The notes under the pieces: model-generated
What the model saw: only the letters and a program-made list of their open reading frames with translations
What the model was told of the DNA's origin: nothing
Database searches by the model: none
Shown: positions 17,648 to 26,294 of the stretch, piece by piece
How the letters are laid out: each line of letters opens with the position of its first letter
Position numbering within the stretch: the stretch's first letter is position 1
NCBI GenBank assembly: GCA_963798015.1
Contig: CAWCSA010000002.1
Span: 372,001-436,000 of the forward strand
Direction: 5' to 3'
DNA length: 64,000 nucleotides
Source of the DNA: Roseiarcus sp963798015
Lineage (GTDB): Bacteria > Pseudomonadota > Alphaproteobacteria > Rhizobiales > Beijerinckiaceae
Position numbers and translations under genes: made by a program

Positions 17648-17814
17648 GGAGGGGATGTTAAGTCCGCGCGCAGGGCCGCCGCAAGGTCTTGACAGCGGGC
17701 GCGGATGACTTTTTTGGTGTCGTCGTTTGCCCGTGAGTCGGCGCATCGGCGCCGGAATTTAAGCGCAATCGCCGTTCAATGCGCTGCAAACATCGAAATT
17801 GGAGATTCGAAACG

Positions 17815-18627
17815 ATGGCGCTGCGATCGCCTCAGGCCCGCTTGCGGCTGGCAGCCGTCGGGATGACGGCTGCGCTCGTCTGGACCGTGGGCGCGCGCGC
17901 CGACGTGCTGCACGCGACGTATCGCGTGTCCTTGGTTGGCCTTCCGATCGGCTCGGTCAACCTCTATGCCGACCTCACACCGACGAGCTACACGATCGCG
18001 GGCGACGCCAAATTGACTGGCCTCGCCAAGCTCTTCACCAATGCGCACGGCGCCTCTGCGGGCAAGGGCGCGATTGCCCAAGGACATGTGTTGCCAGCGA
18101 GTTTCGCGACGATTGCCTCAGATTCGCACATGACGCGTACCATTCGCATGGCGCTCGCCGGCAACGCAGTGACCGGAATCGATATCTCGCCGCCATTCCA
18201 GGATAAGCCCGACCGGGTTCCGCTTGGACCCGGCGACAAGCGCGGCGTGGTCGACCCGGTCGGCGCGGTCATCCTCCCGGCGCCGGCCTCGGGACCGATA
18301 TTATCGCCAGCCGCGTGCAACCGCACGGTGCCGATTTTTGACGGCTACACGCGGTTCGACGTCAACCTCTCGTATGTCGGCGAGCGCACGGTGTCGGCAA
18401 AGGGTTACGACGGCCCGGTAGCAGTTTGCGCGGCCCGCTATGTTCCGATCTCCGGCCATAGCCGCGACCGGCCGGCGACCAAGTTCATGGCCGACAACAA
18501 GGACCTGGAAGTCTGGCTAGCGCCGATCGCCAGCGACCACCTGCTGATCCCCTTCCGGGTCTCGGTGCGGACGATGATCGGCACGACGGTTATCGAGGCG
18601 CAGGAATTCCGCCTCTCTGCGAAGTAG
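17815..18627 (+). CDS. DUF3108-family exported protein
   Basis: About 270 residues with an N-terminal signal peptide (LRLAAVGMTAALVWTVGARA, cleaved before DVLHATY). The mature protein follows the DUF3108 pattern: a beta-rich start ATYRVSLVGLPIGSVNLYAD, then VDPVGAVILPA, FDGYTRFDVNLSY and a conserved C-terminal VSVRTMIGTTVIEAQEF. DUF3108 proteins are periplasmic or outer-membrane-associated beta-structures of undetermined role. The ATG at 17815 is chosen because it precedes the signal peptide, with GGAG 12 bases upstream. It is divergent from the GNAT gene. Confidence 0.8.
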   Translation: MALRSPQARLRLAAVGMTAALVWTVGARADVLHATYRVSLVGLPIGSVNLYADLTPTSYTIAGDAKLTGLAKLFTNAHGASAGKGAIAQGHVLPASFATIASDSHMTRTIRMALAGNAVTGIDISPPFQDKPDRVPLGPGDKRGVVDPVGAVILPAPASGPILSPAACNRTVPIFDGYTRFDVNLSYVGERTVSAKGYDGPVAVCAARYVPISGHSRDRPATKFMADNKDLEVWLAPIASDHLLIPFRVSVRTMIGTTVIEAQEFRLSAK

Positions 18628-18701
18628 CGGGCGGATCGCCAGCGCGCGATCCCAAACAGGAAGGGGTCGAGCGGCCGGACCGGCTGCCAGCGCCTGCCAG
18701 A

Positions 18702-19136
18702 TTAATTGAGTTCGCCTTCCAGCATCGGAAGCGGAAGCACGTCGACGCCGTCCTCCAGCAACGACTTGGCCTCCGCGAGGCTCGCGCGGCCGCGGATCGC
18801 ACGCTCCGGCTCGTCGCCAAGGTGGATGGCTCGCGCCACTTGCGAGAACTTGGCGCCCACGTCGTCGGTGTTGGCCTCGATTTCGCGGCGCATGCGGAGG
18901 AAGAACTCGCGCGCCTGGCGACGTCGATCATCGACGACGATCTCCGGCCCCACGACAGGAGCCGAGCGCTCCCCGCCGACGACGGCGGGGGCCATTATGG
19001 CTTTGTCGACGCGGGTTGAACCGCATTCGGGGCAGGCGACAAAGCCACGTTTGCGTTGCTTGTCATAGGCCGCGCTGTCGGGAAACCAGCTCTCGAATGC
19101 GTGTCCTTCGGCGCAGCCGAGCGCATATTTGATCAT
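18702..19136 (-). CDS. DUF1178-family protein
   Basis: A 144-residue protein of the DUF1178 family, widespread in Alphaproteobacteria. It starts MIKYALGCAEGHAFESWF and has a CPEC pair; with the N-terminal Cys and His these probably form a zinc-ribbon-like site. RREIEANTDDVGAKFSQVAR is the conserved C-terminal block. The gene begins 3 bases after grxC in the comF-grxC-DUF1178 series. In many relatives a carbon-nitrogen hydrolase gene sits between grxC and this gene; it is absent here. Function unknown. Confidence 0.85.
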   Translation of the reverse strand: MIKYALGCAEGHAFESWFPDSAAYDKQRKRGFVACPECGSTRVDKAIMAPAVVGGERSAPVVGPEIVVDDRRRQAREFFLRMRREIEANTDDVGAKFSQVARAIHLGDEPERAIRGRASLAEAKSLLEDGVDVLPLPMLEGELN

Positions 19137-19139
19137 CGT

Positions 19140-19397
19140 TCAGCCTGCCAGAAGCGCATCGAGTTCGCCTGTCGCCTCGAGCTCGTGCAAATCATCGCAG
19201 CCGCCCACATGGGTGTCGCCAACGAAAATCTGCGGCACCGTCCAGCGCCCGTTCGCTTTCGCCGCCATCGCCGCCTGCGCGGCGCGGTCCCCGTCAACGC
19301 CAATTTCCTCGAACGGAGCCGCTTTATCGCGCAACAGCGCCTTGGCCATGTGGCAAAAGGGACAAGTGGACTTGGTGTAGATGATGATTGGGGGCAC
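19140..19397 (-). CDS. grxC: Glutaredoxin 3
   Basis: An 85-residue dithiol glutaredoxin with the CPFC active site at about residues 12-15 (IIYTKSTCPFCHMAK). The glutathione-binding TVP loop is in RWTVPQIFVGDTHVGGCDDL. It reduces disulfides and glutathione mixed disulfides in the cytosol using GSH. The length is exactly that of GrxC. It lies between comF and the DUF1178 gene, a common alphaproteobacterial order. The ATG follows a short GATC-containing leader without a strong Shine-Dalgarno. Confidence 0.93.
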   Translation of the reverse strand: MPPIIIYTKSTCPFCHMAKALLRDKAAPFEEIGVDGDRAAQAAMAAKANGRWTVPQIFVGDTHVGGCDDLHELEATGELDALLAG

Positions 19398-19452
19398 GAT
19401 CGAGAGATCCTTGATGCGTCAATCCGCGCATTCTCTACTACTATATGTGGAG

Positions 19453-20253
19453 TCACGCGGCTGTAACAACCCTCGCGAAGACGAGCACATCCACCCGCTT
19501 CGCGCCCGCCCTCAACAGCGCTCTGGAAGCGGCGTTGGCGGTCGCGCCCGAGGTTAAAACGTCGTCGACCAGCACGACATTGAGGTTCCGCACCACCGCG
19601 CCCTCGGCGATTCGGAACGCGCCCTGGACATTTTCGGCCCTTTGCTGTCGGCTCAAGCCCACCTGGCTACGCGTCGCCTTGACCCGACGAAGCGCGGCCA
19701 GATCGCACGGTTTTCCCGTTCGGCGGGAGATCTCCGTCGTCAGCACGGCGGCCTGGTTGAATTGCCGTCGCCACAGCCGCAGGGCGTGCAGCGGCACTGG
19801 CGCCAGGAGGTCGGCGTCAGCTAGAATGTCGACCCCTGCGCGAGCCATCCAACTCGCGATCGGTCGGGCGAGCTCCGCGCGGTCCGAATATTTGAGCCGA
19901 TGCACAAGCGTGCGGGCGGGTCCATCCTCGAACCTCGCCACCGCCCGGGCCCGGTTGAACGCCGGCGGATCGGCCATCGCCTGCGGCGAGATGAGCCCTT
20001 GGCCGAGATCCTGCTCGAACGGCGTGCCGAGGCGCTCGCAAAAGGGCCGTTCGATGAAGCGGATCGTGCTCCAGCAGCGCGGGCAGAGCGCGCCGTGCCT
20101 GTCCGTGGCGGCGCGGCAGGCAAGACACGTCGGCGGATAAAGCGCATCAAGCGCCGCATGAGCCAGGTTAAAGGCGAGCGCGCTGGCGCGGCGCGCCCAG
20201 GGCGAGCCGTGGGCTTCATCCGCGTCCAGCGCCGAAGAGGCGTCCATCCGCAC
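19453..20253 (-). CDS. comF: ComF-family phosphoribosyltransferase-like protein
   Basis: A 266-residue ComF/GntX-type protein. The N-terminus has a CxxC...CxxC zinc motif (CLACRAATDRHGALCPRCW). The C-terminal type I phosphoribosyltransferase domain shows the PRPP-binding loop VVLVDDVLTSGATANAASR. Homologues are needed for DNA uptake in competent species; in non-competent bacteria the role is unclear. It heads a three-gene set with grxC and DUF1178 and is divergent from a methyltransferase gene 56 bases away. The start could be the GTG at 20253 or the ATG two codons later. Confidence 0.87.
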   Translation of the reverse strand: MRMDASSALDADEAHGSPWARRASALAFNLAHAALDALYPPTCLACRAATDRHGALCPRCWSTIRFIERPFCERLGTPFEQDLGQGLISPQAMADPPAFNRARAVARFEDGPARTLVHRLKYSDRAELARPIASWMARAGVDILADADLLAPVPLHALRLWRRQFNQAAVLTTEISRRTGKPCDLAALRRVKATRSQVGLSRQQRAENVQGAFRIAEGAVVRNLNVVLVDDVLTSGATANAASRALLRAGAKRVDVLVFARVVTAA

Positions 20254-20309
20254 AAGCTAGCGCGAACAGAAGGTTTGCGCGAGGCCTGTCTGGCGCATAA
20301 GGAGCGCCC

Positions 20310-21203
20310 ATGTCGGATCCGGCGCCGCCGCAGATATTCGATCGAGGTTTGATCAATCGGCGCCTCGATCGCGCCTGGGCTCGCGCCCACGGGCAGGCTC
20401 AGGCGGATTTCCTGCTCGTGAGGGCCGCCGAAGACCTTCGCGATCGGTTGTCGCTGGTCAAGCGCCGGTTCGCCCTCGCCGCCGATTTCGGTTCACCCGG
20501 CCCGCATGGCGCGGCCGCGCTCGCGGCTTCGGGGCAGGTTGATTGCGTCATACGGGTCGCCCCGACCGTGGCGAGCCTGGGGACCGGGGAGTTTTTGCCG
20601 GCCGTCGGCGACCGCGAGCGCTTGTCCGTCGCCGACGGGCGCCTCGATCTCGCGGTTTCGCTGCTCGCTCTGCAGACGGTGAACGATCTGCCGGGCGCCC
20701 TGATCCAGATGCGGCGCGCGTTGAAAGGCGACGGTCTCCTGATCGCGACGATGATTGGGGGCGAAACGCTGACCGAGCTCAGACAAAGCCTGACGATCGC
20801 CGAGAGCGAGATTCTCGGCGGCGCCTCGCCGCGCGTTGCGCCGTTCGTCGACGTGCGGGCTCTCGGGGGCCTCGCGCAGCGCGCGGGCCTGGCGCTGCCG
20901 GTCGTCGATCTCGATCGCGCAATCGTCCGCTATCGAGACATTTTCGCGCTTTTCACCGACCTCCGCGCTATGGGGGCCACGAACGCGCTGCACGCGCGCA
21001 GCCGCAAACCGCTGGGTCGCGAAATTCTTCTGAGGACCGTCGCCGTCTACGCCGAGCGCTTCGCCGATCCGGATGGGCGCCTGCGCGCGACCTTCGATCT
21101 CGTCTGGCTGGCAGCCTGGGCGCCGCATGAAAGCCAGCCAAAGCCGCTCGAGCCTGGATCGGCGACGATGTCGCTCGCCGATGCGCTCAAAGGCAGGCGT
21201 TAG
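20310..21203 (+). CDS. SAM-dependent methyltransferase-like protein (BioC/NDUFAF5-like)
   Basis: A 297-residue class I methyltransferase-fold protein resembling the alphaproteobacterial homologues of mitochondrial NDUFAF5. It starts PQIFDRGLINRRLDRAWA, as these proteins do, and contains LAVSLLALQTVNDLPGALIQ and GDGLLIATMIGGETLTELR. The SAM motif I region (FGSPGPHG) departs from the usual DxGxGxG, as seen in NDUFAF5, which hydroxylates an arginine of complex I rather than methylating. A role in complex I assembly is therefore possible. It is divergent from comF. Confidence 0.8.
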   Translation: MSDPAPPQIFDRGLINRRLDRAWARAHGQAQADFLLVRAAEDLRDRLSLVKRRFALAADFGSPGPHGAAALAASGQVDCVIRVAPTVASLGTGEFLPAVGDRERLSVADGRLDLAVSLLALQTVNDLPGALIQMRRALKGDGLLIATMIGGETLTELRQSLTIAESEILGGASPRVAPFVDVRALGGLAQRAGLALPVVDLDRAIVRYRDIFALFTDLRAMGATNALHARSRKPLGREILLRTVAVYAERFADPDGRLRATFDLVWLAAWAPHESQPKPLEPGSATMSLADALKGRR

Positions 21204-21220
21204 GCCGCCTTGCTTTGGAT

Positions 21221-21237
21221 GGAGCCGGTTTGGCTCC
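21221..21237 (+). terminator. Short stem-loop after the methyltransferase gene
   Basis: GGAGCC and GGCTCC pair perfectly across GGTTT, 17 bases after the stop, followed by TTCTC. The U tract is poor, so this is a weak intrinsic-terminator candidate. The remaining bases up to 21446 show no other convincing feature. Confidence 0.35.
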
Positions 21238-21446
21238 TTCTCGGCGCGGGACCGCGACCTGAGTCCGGTCGCTCCATTCGGGTTTCTTGGCGCGCCGCTG
21301 CTTTGCTGCGAAGGCCCCTGCTGATGGGGTTAGATTTCCTTGGATTCCCTCGTCATAATCTAGACTTTTCAATTGGTTACGCGGCTTGAAGCGTAGAATC
21401 TCAAGCCTTTCTCGTTCTATTTGATCATCTATCTCTCGAACGGCTT

Positions 21447-21665
21447 TTACGCCTCGTTCAGTCCAGCGCCGCGCTCGCCGAGAAACGCGATACCCTTTGC
21501 CGTGAGCTCAAAGGTTGAGCCTGGGTGATGCGTTGTCGGCTGCACGTAGCCGTCAGAAATAAGCCGCTCCAAATTGCGTTTCGCGTCGCTGGACGACTTG
21601 GCGGGATCGTGCTCTTCGATGTCGCAGAGCAGCGCGATTTGCGAGTCCGTTAGATCGTCCGACAT
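21447..21665 (-). CDS. Small hypothetical protein, winged-helix-like
   Basis: A 72-residue protein (MSDDLTDSQIALLCDIEEHD at the N-terminus) with the pattern of a short winged helix: a helix around SSDAKRNLERLISDGYVQP, then a wing-like FELTAKGIAFLGERG. Such single-domain proteins resemble the DNA-binding part of MarR/PadR-type or archaeal-style small regulators. No family could be named. It lies 30 bases downstream of putA on the same strand and might be co-transcribed with it. Confidence 0.55.
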   Translation of the reverse strand: MSDDLTDSQIALLCDIEEHDPAKSSSDAKRNLERLISDGYVQPTTHHPGSTFELTAKGIAFLGERGAGLNEA

Positions 21666-21695
21666 CCAGGCGCCTCCAGTTCCGCTCCGTGCATC

Positions 21696-24600
21696 CTAGC
21701 CGATCGTCATCAGGCTCGCATTGCCGCCGGCCGCGGCGGTGTTGGTGGCGGTCGCGCATTCCTCGACAAGGTCGGCAAGGTAGAAATCCTCTCCGGCGGT
21801 GAGCCGCGCGCTGGATAGAGCCTGGAGCCGTACGATCGGCCCAGTGCGGCTCGCGAGCTTGCGCAAGGCCTCCGAGGTCGCCTGCTCGTCGCCTTCGAGT
21901 AGGGCGAAGGCGAGCGAAGACGCGCCCAACGGGTGCTCCACACGAGAGATCCGATGCCTGAGTTCCACTGGCAATCCCGATAGGACACGCTCCGCGAGCG
22001 CCGCGCTGACCACCGCGTCATTGCCGGTCGCCAGGATCGCGCCGATCTGGATGAGAAGGCCGCTTTCGCTCGCGGCCACAGCCGCAATGCGGCCGCGCCG
22101 CCGAAACGTATAGACGTTGCGCTCCCCGACCGGCCCCTTGAGTTCGACACGTGCGCCGAGGGGCGAGCGGGCCATCATTCCCACACACCGCTCGGCCTCC
22201 GCCGCATGGCTATGGGCGGATAGCCAGTCGATGTAGGCGCGGATGCCCCCGATTGTCGCGCCCGCTCCTTCCATGCCGTCCAGCGTGTCCGGCGCAGGCT
22301 CGGCGACGAGGCGCGAAAGATAGAGCGGGCCGCCCGCTTTCGGCCCCGTGCCGGACAGCCGAGAGCCGCCGAACGGCTGCACGCCGACCGTTGCGCCAAT
22401 GACGTTGCGGTTGATGTAGATGTTGCCGGCCTCGATGCGTTCGACGACACGCGCGATCGTCTCGTCGATGCGGGTGTGGAGGCCGAAGGTCAGGCCATAG
22501 CCGGCGGCGTTGATGTCGTCGATCAGTTTGTCGAGCGCCTCGCGTTTGTAGCGCAGCACGTGCAGCACCGGCCCGAACACTTCATGTTCGACGTCCGCGA
22601 TCCTGCTCACTTCGATCAGCGTGGGCGGCACGAATGTGCCTCGCGCTGTGCTCTCGCCGAGCGAGGTTTGAATCACCTTGTGGCCTCGACCGCGCATTTT
22701 TTCGATGTGGGTTGTAATTGCATCGCGCGCCTCCGCGGTGATGACCGGTCCGACGTCGACCGAGAGCTTGCGCGGATCGCCGACCTCAAGCTCGGCCATC
22801 GCGCCTTTCAGCATCGTGAGCATGCGGTCGGCGACATCGTCCTGCAGGCAGAGGATGCGCAAAGCTGAACAGCGCTGGCCAGCCGAATCGAACGCGGACG
22901 ATAAGACGTCGACGACGACCTGCTCCGCGAGCGCAGAAGAATCGACGACCATTGCATTGAGGCCGCCGGTTTCGGCAATGAGAGGGAGCGGCGCGCCGCG
23001 GCGCGTGAGGCGGCCGGCAAGCTCCCTTTCGATCAGCCGCGCGACCGGGGTCGAGCCGGTGAACACGATTCCTTGGACACGGGGATCGGCGACCAGCGCC
23101 GCGCCAACTTCGCCGGCGCCGGGCACGAGTTGCAGCGCATCGCCTGGGACGCCCGCTTCGTGCAGCACCCGGACCGCTTCGGCGGCGATGAGCGGCGTCT
23201 CCTCCGCAGGCTTGGCGATGACGGGATTGCCCGCCGCGAGCGCGGCGGCGACCTGGCCCATGAAGATCGCGAGCGGAAAGTTCCAGGGACTGATGCAGGC
23301 GACGAGGCCAAGCGGGGCCGGGGAGCCGGGAAGCAATGTGCGCGCCGCCTCATGAGCGTAGTAGCGCAAGAAGTCGGCCGCCTCGCGCACCTCCGCGACC
23401 GCGTTGGCGTAGGACTTGCCGGCCTCGGTCACGATCAGGCCGACAAGCAGATCGTTTCTAGCTTCGAGGAGGTCGGCGGCGCGACGCAGGAAGATGGCGC
23501 GCTCCACCGGCGTGATCGCAGCGAAAGCGGGCGCGGCGCGGTCTCCAATTTCGATCGCGGCGGCGATTTCGTCAGCGCGGGCATGGCGGGTGAAGCCGAC
23601 AATGTCGCTCAGGTCCGCAGGGTTCAACACCGGCTCGCCCGGTTCGTCCCCCGCGGCGCCCGGAGGAAAAGTGCGCCTGCGGGTGTCCGCGCTTGCGTCC
23701 AGTCCGGCGCCGAGCTTGGCCAGGCGCCCCTCGTCGGAGAAATCGAGCCCTCTCGAATTGTCTCGATCGGGCGCATAGAGGTCGCGCGGCGCCGCAATCT
23801 TGTCGTGCGGCGCTCCGATTGGCTGGATTGAGCGCGTGGCCTCAGCAGGATCGGCGACCAGGTCATCGATGGATACGCTGGCGTCGGCGATGCGGTTCAC
23901 GAACGAGGTGTTAGCGCCGTTCTCCAGCAGCCGGCGAACGAGATAGGCGAGCAAGGTTTCATGCGAGCCGACCGGCGCATAGACCCGGCATGGCCGGTTG
24001 AGTTTGCTTCGGCCGACCACCTCCTCATAGAGCGGTTCGCCCATCCCGTGCAGGCACTGGAATTCGTACTGGCCGCGATAGAAATCAGGGCCAGCGAAGA
24101 CGAGCACGGACGCGAGCGTCTGCGCGTTGTGGGTCGCGAATTGCGGATAGACAGCATCGGGCGCGGCGAGCAATTTGCGCGCGCAGGCGAGAAAGCTCAC
24201 ATCGGTGTAGAGTTTGCGGGTGAACACGGGAAAGCCGTCGAGGCCGTCGACCTGGGCGCGCTTGATCTCCGAATCCCAATAGGCGCCTTTGACCAGGCGG
24301 ACCATCAGCCGGCGACCCGAGCGGCGCCCGAGATCGATCAGCCAGTCGACGACCGGGGAGCAGCGCTTGCCATAGGCCTGGATGACGAAGCCGAGTCCGT
24401 TCCAGCCTCCGAGACTTGTGTCGAGGGACAGCGCCTCCAGGATGTCGAGCGACAGGTCAAGCCGGTCCGCTTCCTCGGCGTCGATATTGAACCCGATGTC
24501 GTAAGATTTGGCGAGCGCCGCGAGCCCCTTCACGCGCGGCAGCAGCTCCTTCATCACGCGAGCGCGCTTGATGCGCTGGTAGCGCGGGTGCAGTGCCGAG

Positions 24601-25367
24601 AGCTTGATCGAAATGCCCGCCCCCTCATAGATGCCGCGGCCACGCGAGGCCCGGCCGATGGCGCGGACGGCGCGCTCATATTCGTCGAGATAGCGCGACG
24701 CGTCCTCCGCAGTCGTCGCAGCCTCGCCTAGCATGTCGTAGGAGAACGTGAAGCCGCGCGCCTCGCGCTCGCGGCTGTTTGCGAGCGCCTCGTCGATGGT
24801 GCGCCCGGTTACGAACTGCTCGCCCATGAGCCGCATGGCGACGTCGACGCCGGCGCGGATGATCGGTTCGCCGCTGCGCGCGATAAGGCGGGTCAGGGCC
24901 GCCGACAAACCCTGCTCGCTGGTTGTCGTCACCAACCGGCCGGTCAGCACCAGCCCCCAGGTGGCGGCGTTGACGAACAGCGAGGGGCTCTGACCGACAT
25001 GCGCGCGCCAGTCGCCGGGCGAGAGCTTGTCGCGGATCAGCGCGTCGCGAGTCGCGGCGTCCGGAATTCGCAGCAGCGCCTCGGCGAGACACATGAGGGC
25101 TACGCCCTCCTGGCTCGACAGCGAATATTCGTGGATCAAACCCTCGACGCCGCTCGAGCGCGTCTTCGCCCGGAGCTTGGCGGCCAGGCCGCTGGCGAGC
25201 GTCCGGATACGGGTCTTTTCGTCGGCCTTTGCGGTCGCGCGCTCGAGGAGCGGCGGCACGCACTGGGGCTCGGGCGCCCGGTAGGCTGCGGTGATCACGC
25301 TCCTGAGCGGCGTTTGGGCCACGATCTCGCAGCGGAACGCGGCAAAGACGTCAGCGGCGTCGGTCAT
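21696..25367 (-). CDS. putA: Bifunctional proline dehydrogenase / L-glutamate-gamma-semialdehyde dehydrogenase
   Basis: A 1223-residue PutA that oxidises proline to glutamate in two steps. The FAD-dependent proline dehydrogenase barrel spans about residues 150-480 (for example RLMVRLVKGAYWDSEIKRAQ, then FATHNAQTLASV). The NAD-dependent ALDH domain follows, with ISPWNFPLAIFMGQ, ETGGLNAM and the catalytic Cys in SAGQRCSALR. A C-terminal ALDH-like tail (about 200 residues) makes it longer than minimal PutAs. There is no N-terminal ribbon-helix-helix, so unlike E. coli PutA it should not repress its own gene. The ATG at 25367 has GGGAG upstream. No putP transporter or Lrp regulator adjoins it. 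Confidence 0.95.
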   Translation of the reverse strand: MTDAADVFAAFRCEIVAQTPLRSVITAAYRAPEPQCVPPLLERATAKADEKTRIRTLASGLAAKLRAKTRSSGVEGLIHEYSLSSQEGVALMCLAEALLRIPDAATRDALIRDKLSPGDWRAHVGQSPSLFVNAATWGLVLTGRLVTTTSEQGLSAALTRLIARSGEPIIRAGVDVAMRLMGEQFVTGRTIDEALANSREREARGFTFSYDMLGEAATTAEDASRYLDEYERAVRAIGRASRGRGIYEGAGISIKLSALHPRYQRIKRARVMKELLPRVKGLAALAKSYDIGFNIDAEEADRLDLSLDILEALSLDTSLGGWNGLGFVIQAYGKRCSPVVDWLIDLGRRSGRRLMVRLVKGAYWDSEIKRAQVDGLDGFPVFTRKLYTDVSFLACARKLLAAPDAVYPQFATHNAQTLASVLVFAGPDFYRGQYEFQCLHGMGEPLYEEVVGRSKLNRPCRVYAPVGSHETLLAYLVRRLLENGANTSFVNRIADASVSIDDLVADPAEATRSIQPIGAPHDKIAAPRDLYAPDRDNSRGLDFSDEGRLAKLGAGLDASADTRRRTFPPGAAGDEPGEPVLNPADLSDIVGFTRHARADEIAAAIEIGDRAAPAFAAITPVERAIFLRRAADLLEARNDLLVGLIVTEAGKSYANAVAEVREAADFLRYYAHEAARTLLPGSPAPLGLVACISPWNFPLAIFMGQVAAALAAGNPVIAKPAEETPLIAAEAVRVLHEAGVPGDALQLVPGAGEVGAALVADPRVQGIVFTGSTPVARLIERELAGRLTRRGAPLPLIAETGGLNAMVVDSSALAEQVVVDVLSSAFDSAGQRCSALRILCLQDDVADRMLTMLKGAMAELEVGDPRKLSVDVGPVITAEARDAITTHIEKMRGRGHKVIQTSLGESTARGTFVPPTLIEVSRIADVEHEVFGPVLHVLRYKREALDKLIDDINAAGYGLTFGLHTRIDETIARVVERIEAGNIYINRNVIGATVGVQPFGGSRLSGTGPKAGGPLYLSRLVAEPAPDTLDGMEGAGATIGGIRAYIDWLSAHSHAAEAERCVGMMARSPLGARVELKGPVGERNVYTFRRRGRIAAVAASESGLLIQIGAILATGNDAVVSAALAERVLSGLPVELRHRISRVEHPLGASSLAFALLEGDEQATSEALRKLASRTGPIVRLQALSSARLTAGEDFYLADLVEECATATNTAAAGGNASLMTIG

Positions 25368-25567
25368 CTCAAGCTCCCGGCCACTGGAACCTCGTGGGCA
25401 GGCCAAATAGTGGCCAGCGATCTTATTCTCGCGAAGGGCGTTTTGCCTACGTCGTCAGATGAGGTTGGCCGCGGCAATGCGCGGCCTTGCATTTTCGAGA
25501 GTTATGTTCGCGCTTGCCGGGGGCGCTTGTTAAATGGTGATTGGGGCATGGAATACGAGGACTGGCT

Positions 25568-26098
25568 ATGCGCGTAATCGGCTTCGCCGGATGGAGCGGC
25601 GCCGGCAAGACGACGCTGATCGTCAAGCTCATCCCCGAGCTCAATCACAGGGGCTTGAGCGTTTCGACGATCAAACACGCTCACCACAATTTCGATCTCG
25701 ACCAGCCGGGCAAGGATTCTTACGAGCATCGCGCCGCCGGCGCGGAAGAAGTTCTGGTCGCCTCAGCAAATCGGGTCGCCCTGATGCGCGAATTGCGCGG
25801 CGCGCCCGAGCCCTCGCTGGCCGAGCTTCTGCGCCTGCTCAAGGACGTTGACCTGGTCCTGGTCGAGGGTTTCAAGCGCGACCGGCTGCCGAAGATTGAA
25901 ATATCTCGAACCGCCAACGGTAAGCCGCCGCTTTATCCCGAAGACCGGAATATCGTCGCGCTGATCAGCGACGGCAGCGAGCCCTCGCGCCATCTTCCGC
26001 ACGCGCTGATCGACGATATCGCGGCCGCGGGCGATCTCGTGCTCGCGCACGCGCAGCCGCTCGCAGCGATTCTCGCCGCGTTTGAGCGACGATCGTAG
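25568..26098 (+). CDS. mobB: Molybdopterin-guanine dinucleotide biosynthesis protein B
   Basis: MobB is a P-loop GTPase adapter that aids MobA in attaching GMP to molybdopterin. The 176-residue protein starts MRVIGFAGWSGAGKTTLIVK, with Walker A immediately at the N-terminus. It continues with TIKHAHHNFDLDQPGKDSY, DLVLVEGFKRDRLPKIEISR and a hydrophobic C-terminus. The ATG at 25568 has GAGGA upstream and puts the P-loop at the standard position. It stands alone; mobA and moeA are not in the window. Confidence 0.92.
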   Translation: MRVIGFAGWSGAGKTTLIVKLIPELNHRGLSVSTIKHAHHNFDLDQPGKDSYEHRAAGAEEVLVASANRVALMRELRGAPEPSLAELLRLLKDVDLVLVEGFKRDRLPKIEISRTANGKPPLYPEDRNIVALISDGSEPSRHLPHALIDDIAAAGDLVLAHAQPLAAILAAFERRS

Positions 26099-26129
26099 CG
26101 ACCGCGCGCTGCATTTCGGTTTACTCGCG

Positions 26130-26172
26130 CCTCGTCCTGAGAAGTGTCGAAGGCGCGCCTCAAAGGACGAGG
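26130..26172. repeat. Palindromic extragenic repeat
   Basis: CCTCGTCCT and AGGACGAGG form a 9-bp perfect inverted repeat around a 25-base centre that holds a further GAG/CTC pair. The arrangement (CCTCgTCCTGAG ... CTCaaAGGACGAGG) matches a type of repetitive extragenic palindrome often seen between genes in Rhizobiales. It lies between mobB and the amine oxidase gene and could stabilise or end the mobB transcript. Confidence 0.55.
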
Positions 26173-26294
26173 TGGGGCGGGAAAAGGCCGGATCCGAATT
26201 GCAACGCGCTTTGTAAGCGCCAGACTTTTGCCGCTTTGCGCGATTCAACTCGTGGTGCGACAATCCTCTCTCAGATGAGAACTCGGACTGAACA